Source: DASUKL01 sp036278755
GTDB lineage: Bacteria > Chloroflexota > Limnocylindria > Limnocylindrales > CSP1-4
DNA length: 46,502 bases
Assembly (NCBI GenBank): GCA_036278755.1
Contig: DASUKL010000137.1
Location: forward strand, 1-46,502
Reading direction: 5' to 3'
The notes beneath the pieces were generated by a model that saw only the letters and a program-made list of their open reading frames with translations, was not told the origin of the DNA and did not search any database. Each line of letters starts with the position of its first letter. The first letter of the stretch is position 1. The position numbers and the translations under genes were made by a program. This document shows positions 33,813-42,443 of the stretch, in pieces.

Positions 33813-34369
33813 GGGTGCGCCTGAGCGCCATGCGCGTCGAGGACATCCCCGACGTCCACATCATCGAACGGGCCAGTTTCCCCGTGCCCTGGCCGGCCTA
33901 CGCCTTCCGCCAGGAGCTGGCCACCAACCGCCTGGCCCGGTACCTCGTGGTCCGCGCGGGGGATGAGACCGTGGCCTACGCCGGGCTGTGGCTCATGGTC
34001 GACGAGGCCCATGTCACGACCTTCGCCGTCCTGCCCGGCTGGCGGCGGCTGGGGATCGGCTCGCGCCTCCTGCTGGCCATCCTCGATCTGGCCAAGGAGA
34101 TCGGGGCCGCGGTGGCCACCCTGGAGGTCCGGCTCTCGAACCAGGGCGCCCGGCGGCTCTACGAGCGGTTCGGCTTCCGGCCGGTCGGGATCCGCCCGCG
34201 CTACTACTCCGACAACGGCGAGGACGCCCTGATCATGACCACCGAGGAGCTGGCCGGGCGTTCGATGCAGACGCGCCTGGCCACGCTCCGTGAGGCGCTC
34301 GACCGGAGCGTGCCGGTCGAGATCGCGGGCCCCGACGAGGGGCCGGAGGCCAGGCGGGCCGATGGCTGA
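33791..34369 (+). CDS. rimI: Ribosomal-protein-alanine N-acetyltransferase RimI
   Basis: RimI is a GNAT enzyme. In E. coli it acetylates the N-terminus of S18. The 192-residue protein has RVEDIPDVHIIERASFPVPW, the acetyl-CoA loop AVLPGWRRLGIGSRLLLAIL (RRLGIG) and the C-terminal signature EVRLSNQGARRLYERFGFRP then GIRPRYYSDNGEDALIM. About 35 extra residues follow the domain. The ATG lies 22 bases inside tsaB, and the stop overlaps tsaD by 8 bases. Placement between tsaB and tsaD is the usual cluster order. Confidence 0.93.
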   Translation: MVARPPVRVRLSAMRVEDIPDVHIIERASFPVPWPAYAFRQELATNRLARYLVVRAGDETVAYAGLWLMVDEAHVTTFAVLPGWRRLGIGSRLLLAILDLAKEIGAAVATLEVRLSNQGARRLYERFGFRPVGIRPRYYSDNGEDALIMTTEELAGRSMQTRLATLREALDRSVPVEIAGPDEGPEARRADG

Positions 34370-35420
34370 CAGCGGGCTCATCCTGGCCGTCGAGTCCTCC
34401 TGCGATGAGACCGGAGTGGCCATCGTCGCCGACGGGCGACGGATCGAGGCCAACGTGGTGGCCAGCCAGACGGCCCTCCACGCGCCGGCCGGGGGCGTGG
34501 TGCCGGAAGTGGCGGCGCGGGCCCACTTACGCTGGATGCTGCCCGTCCTCGAGGCTGCCTTGGAGCAGGCCGGGCTGCGGGATCCGCGTCGCCTCGAGGC
34601 CGTGGCGGTGACCTACGGTCCCGGGCTGGCCGGCTCGCTGCTCGTCGGCATCACCCTGGCCAAGACGTTCGCCTGGCTCCACGGCCTGCCGCTCGTGCCG
34701 GTCAACCATCACGAGGGCCACATCTACGCCGCCTGGCTGCGGGACCCGGGGGAAGCCGACCGGCCCGAGCCCGAGTTCCCCCTCGTGGCCCTCGTCGTCA
34801 GCGGCGGCCACACCTTCCTCGTCGAGATGGCCGACCACCTGACCTACCGGCTCCTCGGCCAGACCGTGGACGACGCGGCCGGCGAGGCCTTCGACAAGGT
34901 CGGGCGGCTGCTCGGCCTGCCCTATCCGGGTGGGCCGCAGATCCAGCGCGTGGCGGCCGGGGCGGGGCCCCATCGGCGCCGCCTGCCGCGGGCCTGGCTG
35001 GGCGATTCGTACGACTTCAGCTTCAGTGGCCTGAAGAGCGCCGTCCGCCGACTGGTGACCGACGAGGCTGGCGGCACGGCGGACGAGGGGCTGATCCTGC
35101 CGGCCGATCTGGTGGCCGAGGTGGCCGACGCCTTCCAGGAGTCGGTGGTCGACGTCCTGGCCACCAAGACGCTCCGCGCCGCCGAGGCCTGCGACGCGCG
35201 CTCGATCATCCTCGGTGGGGGCGTGGCCGCCAACGCCGTGCTGCGTGAGCGGGTCGCCGCCGGGGCGGCGGAGCTGGGTCTGCCGCTCGTCGTGCCCCGA
35301 CCCGGCCTGTGCACCGACAACGGGGCCATGATCGGGGCGGCCGGCTTCCTGCGCGCGCGGGCGGGCACGCGAGCCGGCTGGGACCTCGACGCCCGACCCT
35401 CGCTTCGCCTGGCGGCCTGA
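34362..35420 (+). CDS. tsaD: tRNA N6-adenosine threonylcarbamoyltransferase TsaD
   Basis: TsaD transfers threonylcarbamoyl from its adenylate to A37 of ANN-decoding tRNAs. ATG 34362 gives 352 residues starting MADSGLILAVESSCDETGVA. The metal site is H116 and H120 in VNHHEGHIYA. VTYGPGLAGSLLVGITLAKT, VALVVSGGHTFLVEM, ILGGGVAANAVLRERVAAG and CTDNGAMIGAAGFLR are also present. It completes tsaE-tsaB-rimI-tsaD. TsaC, which makes the adenylate, is not in this window. Confidence 0.97.
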   Translation: MADSGLILAVESSCDETGVAIVADGRRIEANVVASQTALHAPAGGVVPEVAARAHLRWMLPVLEAALEQAGLRDPRRLEAVAVTYGPGLAGSLLVGITLAKTFAWLHGLPLVPVNHHEGHIYAAWLRDPGEADRPEPEFPLVALVVSGGHTFLVEMADHLTYRLLGQTVDDAAGEAFDKVGRLLGLPYPGGPQIQRVAAGAGPHRRRLPRAWLGDSYDFSFSGLKSAVRRLVTDEAGGTADEGLILPADLVAEVADAFQESVVDVLATKTLRAAEACDARSIILGGGVAANAVLRERVAAGAAELGLPLVVPRPGLCTDNGAMIGAAGFLRARAGTRAGWDLDARPSLRLAA

Positions 35421-35424
35421 GGCG

Positions 35425-36315
35425 GTGCCGCCGCGCGGCCGCCTCACCGTCGCCGACCTCCTCGATGCGCAGCACCTCGGCCCTGAGCAGGTCCGCCGCT
35501 ACGTGGAGCGCCATGGCCTGGCCCCCGAGAGGCGCCTGAGCCAGAACTTCCTGGCCGACGGCACGATCCTCGAGGCCATCGTGGCCGCCGCCGCCCCGGT
35601 CCCGGAGCGACCGGTGCTCGAGATCGGGCCGGGGCCGGGCATCTTGACCGGCGCCCTCCTGGCGGCCGGGGCGACGGTCACCGCCGTCGAGGTGGATCGG
35701 CGCATGACCGCCCACCTCGCGGACCGCTTCGAGGAGGCCGTGGCCGCCGGCCGCCTGCGGATCGTCGAGGCCGACGCCCTCGACCTCGAGCTGCCGGACC
35801 TGGTGAGCCCGCCGTACGACGTGGTGGCCAACCTGCCCTATCACGTCACCAGCCCCATCCTGCACTGGCTCCTGGCCGCCGAACCGCGGCCCCATCGGTT
35901 CGTGCTCATGCTCCAGCGCGAGGTGGCCGAACGGGTCGCCGCCGCGCCCGGCGGCCTGAGCTACCTCTCCGTCTTCGTCCAGTACCACGCCCGGGTGCGC
36001 GTCGCGCGGATCGTCGCGGCGGCGGCCTTCGAGCCGGCCCCTGAGGTCGACTCGGCCATCCTCGTCGGCGAGACGCAGGCTCGGCGCCTCGACCCGGAGG
36101 GCGAGGCGGCCCTCTGGCGGCTCGTCCAGGCCGGGTTCCGGGAGCGGCGCAAGATGCTCCACAACGTCCTGGTCCGCCAGCTGCCGGGACTCGGCCGCGA
36201 GCGGTTGGAGGCGGCCCTGGAGGCGGTCGGCCTGTCGCCCGACCAGCGGCCCCAGACCCTCTCCGTCGAGGACTGGCTGGCCCTCTCGGCGGCCCTTGGC
36301 CCGGGACCGTGGTGA
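35425..36315 (+). CDS. rsmA: 16S rRNA (adenine1518/1519-N6)-dimethyltransferase RsmA
   Basis: RsmA (KsgA) dimethylates two adenines at the 16S 3' end late in 30S maturation. The 296-residue protein begins with a variable 35-residue leader, then RRLSQNFLADGTILEAIVAA, the SAM site VLEIGPGPGILTGALLAAGA and the catalytic NLPYHVTSPILHWLL. EVDSAILV and FRERRKMLHNVL follow in the C-terminal domain. The start is GTG, 4 bases after tsaD. The stop overlaps ispE (GTGA). Confidence 0.96.
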   Translation: MPPRGRLTVADLLDAQHLGPEQVRRYVERHGLAPERRLSQNFLADGTILEAIVAAAAPVPERPVLEIGPGPGILTGALLAAGATVTAVEVDRRMTAHLADRFEEAVAAGRLRIVEADALDLELPDLVSPPYDVVANLPYHVTSPILHWLLAAEPRPHRFVLMLQREVAERVAAAPGGLSYLSVFVQYHARVRVARIVAAAAFEPAPEVDSAILVGETQARRLDPEGEAALWRLVQAGFRERRKMLHNVLVRQLPGLGRERLEAALEAVGLSPDQRPQTLSVEDWLALSAALGPGPW

Positions 36316-37286
36316 GCGACGGCCTGCGGGGCCTGGTTCGGGCCAAGGTCGACCCGGGCCTGCGGGGTCTGGCGCGGGCCAAGATCAACCTGGGCCTGCG
36401 CGTCGGTGCTCGCCGGCCCGACGGTTTCCACGAGTTGACCTCGATCTTCGTCCGGCTCGCCGTGGCCGACGAGCTGAGCGTCAGCGTGGCCGGGGTCGCG
36501 CCCACGACCGACCCCGACGCGGACATGCTGGCCGTGGTCGGGCCGCGACCGACCCCCGACCCGGCCGACGACCTCGTCCTGCGGGCCGCGGCCCTGCTGC
36601 GGTCCCACGCCGCGCGGCCGCTGCCGGCGCTCGCCTTCCGGCTCGTCAAGCGGGTGCCCGTGGCGGCCGGTCTGGGAGGCGGGAGCGCCGATGCGGCGGC
36701 GGCGCTCACCCTGGCCGCCACGGCCTGGGGCATCGAGCTGGACCCGTCGGATCGACGGGCCCTGGCCGAGCGCCTCGGCTCGGACGTGCCGTTCTTCGCC
36801 GCGAACGTGCCCGCGGCACGGGTGGAGGGGCGAGGCGAACGCATCACCCCGCTCTCAGCGCCGACGCGTCTGGGGCTGCTGCTGGTCCGCCCGCCGATCG
36901 ACCTCCTGACGGCCGAGGTCTTCGCTGCCTACGACGCCTTGGCCGCCGGTCCGCCACCGACCAGCGCCGGAGCCCCGGCGGACACCGGGCTCGCGCCTGC
37001 ACCCCGGCTCGAGAGCGCACCGCTGCCCGGGCCCGGGGCCTGGCAGCCGCGCGAGCTGGCGGCGTCACTCCGGGAGGCCAATGACCTGTGGCCGGCTGTC
37101 GCTCGCCTCTGGCCGGAGCTCCCGACCGTCCGGGAGCGCCTGGAGCGGGACCTCGGCCGGCCCGTGCTCCTGACCGGCTCCGGCCCGACCCTCGTGGCCC
37201 TGTATCCTTCGTTGGTGGGCGCTCGGGAGGCCGCGCACCGGGTGAACCTCCCCGGGGCGACCGTCATCGCTACCCGTCCAGCCTGA
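36312..37286 (+). CDS. ispE: 4-diphosphocytidyl-2-C-methyl-D-erythritol kinase
   Basis: IspE phosphorylates CDP-methylerythritol in the non-mevalonate isoprenoid pathway. GHMP-kinase motifs are RAKINLGLRVGARRPDGFHE (K24 corresponds to the conserved N-terminal lysine), VPVAAGLGGGSADAAAALTL and TGSGPTLVALYPS. The GTG at 36312 overlaps rsmA by 4 bases. A GTG three bases earlier is possible. Residues 4-15 duplicate residues 16-27, placing about 14 extra residues in front of the normal start. A Pro/Ala-rich insertion occurs near residue 215. The polyprenyl synthase at 41305 would use the pathway's products. Confidence 0.95.
   Translation: MSDGLRGLVRAKVDPGLRGLARAKINLGLRVGARRPDGFHELTSIFVRLAVADELSVSVAGVAPTTDPDADMLAVVGPRPTPDPADDLVLRAAALLRSHAARPLPALAFRLVKRVPVAAGLGGGSADAAAALTLAATAWGIELDPSDRRALAERLGSDVPFFAANVPAARVEGRGERITPLSAPTRLGLLLVRPPIDLLTAEVFAAYDALAAGPPPTSAGAPADTGLAPAPRLESAPLPGPGAWQPRELAASLREANDLWPAVARLWPELPTVRERLERDLGRPVLLTGSGPTLVALYPSLVGAREAAHRVNLPGATVIATRPA
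36321..36392 (+). repeat. 36-bp imperfect tandem duplication at the ispE 5' end
   Basis: Copies at 36321-36356 and 36357-36392 encode GLRGLVRAKVDP and GLRGLARAKINL. The second is the genuine family N-terminus. GGCCTGCG begins a third partial copy at 36393. Confidence 0.85.
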
Positions 37287-37299
37287 AGGAGTCCAGCCT

Positions 37300-37713
37300 G
37301 TGGGTCACCGTCGCATCCAGACCGCCGGGGCGCCGACCGCCATCGGTCCCTACAGCCAGGCCATCGACGGCGGGCCGGGGGACATCGTGGCCTGCTCCGG
37401 ACAGGTGGGCCTGGATCCTGCCAGCGGGGACCTGGTCGAGGGTCTGGAGGCCCAGGTGCGGCGGGCCATGGCCAACCTCGGGGCGGTCCTCGAGGCCGCG
37501 GGCCTGGGCTATGCCGACGTGGTCAAGACGACCCTCTTCCTGACCGACATCGGCGACTTCGGGACCGTCAACGCGATCTACGGGGAGTCGTTCAGCGACC
37601 CCCAGCCGGCCCGCTCGACCGTCGCCGTGGCGGCCCTGCCCAAGGGCGCCCGCTTCGAGGTCGAGGCCATCGCGGTGCGCCCCCGCCAGGCCGATGCCAT
37701 AGGGCGCGGTTGA
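37300..37713 (+). CDS. ridA: RidA-family enamine/imine deaminase
   Basis: RidA hydrolyses reactive 2-aminoacrylate-type enamines formed by PLP enzymes. The 137-residue protein shows TAGAPTAIGPYSQAIDGG, VACSGQVGLDPASGDLVEG, VVKTTLFLTDIGDFGTVNAI and PARSTVAVAALPKGARFEVE with catalytic R105. The GTG start has AAGGAG 8 bases upstream (37286-37291). It follows ispE by 13 bases. An 85-base gap then precedes glmU, in which I see no clear promoter or terminator. Confidence 0.94.
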   Translation: MGHRRIQTAGAPTAIGPYSQAIDGGPGDIVACSGQVGLDPASGDLVEGLEAQVRRAMANLGAVLEAAGLGYADVVKTTLFLTDIGDFGTVNAIYGESFSDPQPARSTVAVAALPKGARFEVEAIAVRPRQADAIGRG

Positions 37714-37798
37714 CACCAGCCCCTCGGGCCCGGAAGATTCCCGCCATCCTGATGCCCAGCTCTCCACCAGCACCCATCGATCCCGACCCGGAGAGGCG

Positions 37799-39253
37799 GT
37801 GAGCCCGGCCGGCTCGACGGTCCGGGCGGTCGTCATGGCCGCCGGGCTGGGCACGCGGATGCGTTCCCGCCGTCCCAAGGTCCTCCACGAGCTGTGCGGC
37901 CGGCCGATGCTGGCCTACGTGCTCGACGCGGCCGCCGGACTGGGCGCGGGCGAAGCCCAAGGCCCGCCCGCGCGGCCCCTCGTCGTCGTCTCGCCGGTCA
38001 CCGCCGCCGTCCGCGAGCGCTTCGCGGCCGAGGCCGACTTCGCTGAGCAGGCCGAGCCCCGTGGCACGGGCGACGCCGTCCGGGCCGCCCTCGACGCGCT
38101 GGCCGGCACCGGCGACGCGCTGTCGGCCACCATCGTCGTCCTCTCGGGTGACGCCCCGCTGCTCACCTCGGCGGCCGTGGCCGAGCTGGCCGACGCTCAC
38201 GCCGCGGCCGGTGCGGCCATGACCCTGACCGTCTTCCACCCTCCCGACCCTCACGGCTACGGACGCGTCGTCCAGGACGCGGGCGGCGTCACGCGCATCG
38301 TCGAGGAGCAGGACGGCGGCCACCTCCTCGATGGGCTGGGCGACCTCAACGGCGGCCTGTACGCCTTCGACACGAGGTGGCTCCAGGGACGCATCGGCGC
38401 CCTGACGCCCTCGCCGGCCAGCGGTGAGCTGTACCTCACCGAGCTCGTCGCCCTGGCCAGGGCCGACGGCCGCCCGGTGGCCGTCTACGAGCTGGACGAC
38501 TGGCTCGAGCTCGCGGCCATCAACGATCGGCTCCAGCTGGCCTTCGTCGAGGCCGAGATGCGCCGCCGCATCCTGGCCCGCCACATGCTGGCCGGGGTCA
38601 CGGTGGTCGATCCGGCGACGGCCTACGTCGAGGCCGGCGTGGAGCTGGCCCCCGACGTCGTCCTCGAGCCCAACGTGAGCCTGCGGGGCCGGACGCGGGT
38701 GGGGGAGGGGTCGATCATCGGCAGTGGGTGTCAGATCTTCGACTCGGTGGTCGGGTCGGGCTGCCGGATCTGGGCCAGCCTGCTCGAGTCGGCCGAGGTC
38801 GAGGATGGGGTGCAGATCGGCCCGCTCTCGCACCTCCGCCCCGGCGCGTCGATCGGGGCAGGGGCCAGGATCGGGAACTTCGCCGAGGTCAAGAACAGCC
38901 GCCTGGGTCCCGGCGTGCAGCAGCATCACTTCAGCTACCTTGGCGATGCCGACGTCGGAGAGCGGACCAACGTCGGGGCCGGGACGATCACTGCCAACTA
39001 CGACGGCGTGCGCAAGAACCGCACCACGATCGGCCGCCACGTCTCGCTGGGCGTCGATACGATGCTCCGGGCCCCGATCACCATAGGTGACGATGCTGTC
39101 ACCGGCGCCGGCGCGGTGGTGACCCATGACGTGCCGCCGGGCAAGCTGGCCGTCGGCGTCCCGGCCCGCATCCGGACGCCCCATGCGCCGAAGACGGTCG
39201 GCCTGGACGACCCGCCGTCGGAACCGCCCGCCGAGGCTGCCGGATCGAGCTGA
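37799..39253 (+). CDS. glmU: Bifunctional GlmU: UDP-GlcNAc pyrophosphorylase and GlcN-1-P acetyltransferase
   Basis: GlmU acetylates glucosamine-1-phosphate and couples it to UTP, yielding UDP-GlcNAc. The nucleotidyltransferase domain (to about residue 245) has VVMAAGLGTRMRSRRPKVLH and RGTGDAVRAAL. The left-handed beta-helix acetyltransferase domain has hexapeptide repeats and the active region QQHHFSYLGDADVGERTNVG, AGTITANYDGVRKNRTTIG. The start is GTG at 37799, with GGAGAGG only 2 bases upstream of it. Length is 484 residues. With glmS and glmM in this window, the full route from fructose-6-P is present. Confidence 0.96.
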   Translation: MSPAGSTVRAVVMAAGLGTRMRSRRPKVLHELCGRPMLAYVLDAAAGLGAGEAQGPPARPLVVVSPVTAAVRERFAAEADFAEQAEPRGTGDAVRAALDALAGTGDALSATIVVLSGDAPLLTSAAVAELADAHAAAGAAMTLTVFHPPDPHGYGRVVQDAGGVTRIVEEQDGGHLLDGLGDLNGGLYAFDTRWLQGRIGALTPSPASGELYLTELVALARADGRPVAVYELDDWLELAAINDRLQLAFVEAEMRRRILARHMLAGVTVVDPATAYVEAGVELAPDVVLEPNVSLRGRTRVGEGSIIGSGCQIFDSVVGSGCRIWASLLESAEVEDGVQIGPLSHLRPGASIGAGARIGNFAEVKNSRLGPGVQQHHFSYLGDADVGERTNVGAGTITANYDGVRKNRTTIGRHVSLGVDTMLRAPITIGDDAVTGAGAVVTHDVPPGKLAVGVPARIRTPHAPKTVGLDDPPSEPPAEAAGSS

Positions 39254-40599
39254 TGGTCATCCTGGGCGAGCTGCTCTTCATCGTCGTCCTGACCCTCCTC
39301 GAGGCGGTCTTCGTGGCCTCGGAGATCGCCCTCGTGACGGTCCGCCGGACGCGGATCGAGCAGCTCGTCGACGAAGGCAGCCGGCCGGCCCGCCGGGTAC
39401 AACGGCTCATCGCCCGGCCCGGCCGGTTCCTGGCCGTCATCCAGATCGGCGTCACCTTCATCGGCTTCCTGGCCTCGGCCTTCGCCGCCGTGACACTGAC
39501 CGACCAGCTGAGCGGGGTCCTGGAGCAGGTGCCCGCCCTGGCCGGCTACACGGCTGCCCTGGCCCTCCTCATCGTGACGCTCCTCGTCAGCCTCTTCACG
39601 ATCGTCTTCGGCGAGCTCGTTCCGAAGAGCCTGGCCCTGGCCCATACGGAGCGCTTCGCCCTCACCCTCTCCGGCATCATCGACCTCCTGTTGCGACCCC
39701 TGGGCCCGCTGGTCTGGCTCTTGACCCACCTCACCGACGCGGTCACCCGCCTGCTGGGTGTCCAGGGCGTGCCGACCCCGGCTACGATCTCCACCGAGGA
39801 GCTGCGGCTGCTCGTCGAGCGCGGCGGGGAGCAGGGCATCCTGGAGGCCGAGGAGGAGCAGATGATCAGCGCCGTCATGGAGCTCGGCGAGGGCCGGGTC
39901 CACGAGGTCATGGTGCCCCGCATCGACATCGCCGCGATCCCGGTCGAGACGGACCTCACGGCCGCCGTGGGGGTCATCATCGAGCAGGGCCACTCCCGCA
40001 TCCCGGTCTACGAAGGTTCCGTGGACGAGATCGTGGGCATCCTCTACGCCAAGGACCTGCTGCCCTACCTCAACGGCACCACGCCGCCGAAGGAGTTGCG
40101 CTCGATCCTTCGTCAGCCCCTCTTCGTGCCCGAATCGATGGGCGTGGACGACCTGCTCCACGAGCTCCAGCGGCGCAAGGTGCACATCGCCATCGTCCTC
40201 GACGAGTACGGCGGCACGGCCGGACTGGTGACCATCGAGGACCTCCTCGAGGAGATCGTGGGCGAGATCCAGGACGAGTACGACACCGAGGAGCCGATGG
40301 TCGAGCGCCTCTCCGACGACGAGGCCCGCATCGACGGCCGGGCCGACGTGGACGACCTGGCCGACCTCTTCGACGTCCGCCTCGACCGGGAGGACGAGGA
40401 GGAGTACGACACCGTGGGCGGGCTGGTCTACCACCACATCGGCGGGGTGCCCAAGGTCGGCGACACGGTCAAACTCGACGGCCTGACCCTCACCGTGGAG
40501 TCGACCGACGGCCGCCGGGTGGGCAAGGTCCTCGCGGTCCGCGACCGCCCGGCCGGTGAAGACGAACCTGAAGGCGAGGAGACCGCCTCGGGAGGCTGA
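39253..40599 (+). CDS. CNNM/CorC-type transporter or HlyC-like protein with CBS domains
   Basis: The family (DUF21 plus CBS pair plus CorC_HlyC) includes magnesium exporters and was formerly annotated as hemolysin. The 448-residue protein has an N-terminal DUF21 region with about four hydrophobic segments (LGELLFIVVLTLLEAVFVAS, FLAVIQIGVTFIGFLASAFA, ALALLIVTLLVSLFTIVFGE). Two CBS domains follow (about 205-325, for example VHEVMVPRIDIAAIPVETDL and VHIAIVLDEYGGTAGLVTIE). The CorC-like C-terminal domain ends near residue 435. The start overlaps the glmU stop by one base. Confidence 0.92.
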   Translation: MVILGELLFIVVLTLLEAVFVASEIALVTVRRTRIEQLVDEGSRPARRVQRLIARPGRFLAVIQIGVTFIGFLASAFAAVTLTDQLSGVLEQVPALAGYTAALALLIVTLLVSLFTIVFGELVPKSLALAHTERFALTLSGIIDLLLRPLGPLVWLLTHLTDAVTRLLGVQGVPTPATISTEELRLLVERGGEQGILEAEEEQMISAVMELGEGRVHEVMVPRIDIAAIPVETDLTAAVGVIIEQGHSRIPVYEGSVDEIVGILYAKDLLPYLNGTTPPKELRSILRQPLFVPESMGVDDLLHELQRRKVHIAIVLDEYGGTAGLVTIEDLLEEIVGEIQDEYDTEEPMVERLSDDEARIDGRADVDDLADLFDVRLDREDEEEYDTVGGLVYHHIGGVPKVGDTVKLDGLTLTVESTDGRRVGKVLAVRDRPAGEDEPEGEETASGG

Positions 40600-40654
40600 G
40601 CTTGCTGCGGCCTGGAGCGGGAACCCTGCGCCGCCGGGTGACCGTCTGGAGAAC

Positions 40655-41284
40655 GTGAGGCAGCAGAACGTGGTTCGACGAGCGCTGGCTCTTATCGGAG
40701 CCGCCGGGGTGATCATCGCGGTGGTCGTCGTGCTCGCCGCCACCGGCGTCCTGGGTCGGCTCGGGAGTCAGCAGCCGGGAAGCGCGCCGCCTTCGGGCCT
40801 GGCCCACTACAGCGGACAGGGGTTGTCGTTCGCCTACCCGGCCGCCTGGAAGGTCCACGAGCTCGATCTGGCGCTCCACTACGAGGACGTCCTGGCCTAT
40901 CTCGGTAGCGGCAGCGGGACGATGACCTGCGGGTCCGACTACATCCCCGGCGCGGGAGGGACCTGCGACCAGCAGCTGATGCTCGGGCCGGACTCGGTGG
41001 TCATCAAGGTCTCGCGGATGGATGGCCCACCGACGCCGCACGGCTGGGTGGCCTGGACCTTGAGCGGTGACGCCGGCGCAGTGGCGCTCACGGTCGGCGG
41101 CCAGCCGGCCGCCAGATCGTCCGCAGCGCCGGACGTGGCCGACTCGGCCACACAGTGGACCATCTCCCGGCCAGGTGATATGTACGTCGTGTACACGCTC
41201 GTGGCCTACGTCAAGGGGCCCGACGTGACGGCCGAGCAGGCCCAGGTCCAGGCGCTCATCGACTCGATCGCCATCGCGCCCTAG
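40655..41284 (+). CDS. Membrane-anchored PsbP-like protein of unknown function
   Basis: With the GTG at 40655 the protein has 209 residues: one N-terminal membrane segment (RALALIGAAGVIIAVVVVLA) and an extracytoplasmic domain. That domain starts YSGQGLSFAYPAAWKVHELD, a PsbP/lipoprotein-like opening, and ends VQALIDSIAIAP as such domains do. Two cysteines (TMTCGSDY and GGTCDQQ) may form a disulfide. No lipobox is seen. An upstream GTG at 40556, inside the previous gene, would add 33 residues. The start is therefore uncertain. Function is unknown. Confidence 0.78.
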   Translation: MRQQNVVRRALALIGAAGVIIAVVVVLAATGVLGRLGSQQPGSAPPSGLAHYSGQGLSFAYPAAWKVHELDLALHYEDVLAYLGSGSGTMTCGSDYIPGAGGTCDQQLMLGPDSVVIKVSRMDGPPTPHGWVAWTLSGDAGAVALTVGGQPAARSSAAPDVADSATQWTISRPGDMYVVYTLVAYVKGPDVTAEQAQVQALIDSIAIAP

Positions 41285-41286
41285 CC

Positions 41287-41314
41287 CGAGGCCGCGAGGT
41301 CGGATCAGGCCTCG
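41287..41314. terminator. Possible bidirectional hairpin between convergent genes
   Basis: CGAGGCC (41287-41293) and GGCCTCG (41308-41314) are a perfect 7-bp inverted repeat with a 14-base loop. It lies in the 20-base gap between two convergent genes and overlaps the end of the polyprenyl synthase. There is no T-run on either side, so termination is only a suggestion. Confidence 0.3.
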
Positions 41315-42324
41315 ATGACGCTGACGATGATCTCGTGCAGGCGGTCGAGGGCGGCGTTGTCGCTGACGCCCGTCAGGCGGAGGGCCGCCAGGGCCTCGTC
41401 GCGGTAGCGGCGGGCCTCGGCCCGGGTGAAGTCGCGGCCGCCGCTGCGCTCGATGATCCGCCGGGCCTCGTCCAGCTCCTGGGCGCTGAGCGCCGGCCGA
41501 CCGAGGAGGGCGCGGAGGCGCTCGCGATCCTCGGGGCCCCCGTGCTCGAGGGCGTAGATGACCGGCAGCGTCTTCTTGTGCTTGGCCAGGTCGGAGGCCT
41601 CCTTGCCTGTCGCCCGTGCCTCGCCCCAGATGCCGAGGAGGTCGTCGTTGAGCTGGAAGGCCAGTCCCAGGGCCCAGCCGAAGCGGCGGTAGCGGGCCAC
41701 GACGTCGGCCTCGTCGCTGCCGAGCAGCGCACCGGCCTCGATCGAGGCGGCGATGAGAGCGGCGGTCTTACGCCCGATCATGTCGAAGTAGAGCTCCACC
41801 GAGAGGCGGTCGTCCGCCTCCGAGGTCCACAGGTCCAGGAACTGGCCCTCGCAGAGGGTCAGGCAGGTCTCGTCGTAGAGGCGCATGAGGGCCAGCACCT
41901 TCGCGTCGCTGAAGCCGAGCTGGGTCAGCCGGTGGAGGGCCATCCGCGAGAGGGCGAAGAGGGCGTCGCCGGTATTGATGGCCTGGGCCACGCCATGGAT
42001 CGTCCACAAGGCGGCCCGGTGGCGACGCTCGACGTCGCCATCCTCGATGTCGTCGTGGACGAGGCTGAAGTTGTGACCGAGCTCGGCCGCGGCGGCCCCG
42101 GGCAGGGCGGGCAGGTGCTCGCCGGTCAGGGACTGGTAGGCCAACAGGCCGAGGAGCGGGCGCATGCGCTTGCCGCTGACGCCGGCCTCGCCGTCGAGGC
42201 CCAGGTGGTAGCGGATCTGCTCGTACATCGGCCGGGTGGCGGCGTCTTCGTGCTCGGCGATGAGGCGCAGGATCTCGGCCTCGACGGCGGCGATGAGGGC
42301 CCGGATGTCGGCCGTGGCGAGCAT
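41305..42324 (-). CDS. Short-chain polyprenyl diphosphate synthase (GGPP-synthase-like)
   Basis: These enzymes extend allylic diphosphates with isopentenyl diphosphate. The 339-residue product has the first Asp-rich motif DDIED at 91-95 without the bacterial two-residue insertion, and F86 five residues before it. Known chain-length rules associate this with C20 products. The second motif is NDDLLG at 226-231, where the usual final Asp is Gly. KRMRPLLGLLAYQSL and GRKTAALIAASIEAG are further family blocks. It is the first minus-strand gene, with a leaderless-type promoter. Confidence 0.92.
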   Translation of the reverse strand: MLATADIRALIAAVEAEILRLIAEHEDAATRPMYEQIRYHLGLDGEAGVSGKRMRPLLGLLAYQSLTGEHLPALPGAAAAELGHNFSLVHDDIEDGDVERRHRAALWTIHGVAQAINTGDALFALSRMALHRLTQLGFSDAKVLALMRLYDETCLTLCEGQFLDLWTSEADDRLSVELYFDMIGRKTAALIAASIEAGALLGSDEADVVARYRRFGWALGLAFQLNDDLLGIWGEARATGKEASDLAKHKKTLPVIYALEHGGPEDRERLRALLGRPALSAQELDEARRIIERSGGRDFTRAEARRYRDEALAALRLTGVSDNAALDRLHEIIVSVIEA

Positions 42325-42330
42325 GGAAAC

Positions 42331-42336
42331 AGGATA
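42331..42336 (-). promoter_or_regulatory. -10-like hexamer of the polyprenyl synthase (leaderless start)
   Basis: On the minus strand TATCCT is followed by GTTTCC and the ATG at 42324, so +1 would be the A of the start codon. No SD is present. It is one of the best examples of the leaderless arrangement in the window. A -35 is not obvious. Confidence 0.55.
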
Positions 42337-42443
42337 CCAGCGCGGAGCGAGTTGAACCGTCGGTCGAGGTGGGTTCGGCGGGGTCCGGATCGGGGGCGGC
42401 GGCGCTGTGGGGGTCCCCGGGCTGGTCGGCGGTTGGTCTGCTA

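Noticed and set aside
37203..37217. TATCCT plus six bases plus GTG inside ispE, identical in form to the leaderless starts
   Set aside because: It lies within ispE in the same frame and would give only a 23-residue C-terminal fragment. It shows that such a pattern can occur by chance and limits confidence in single cases.
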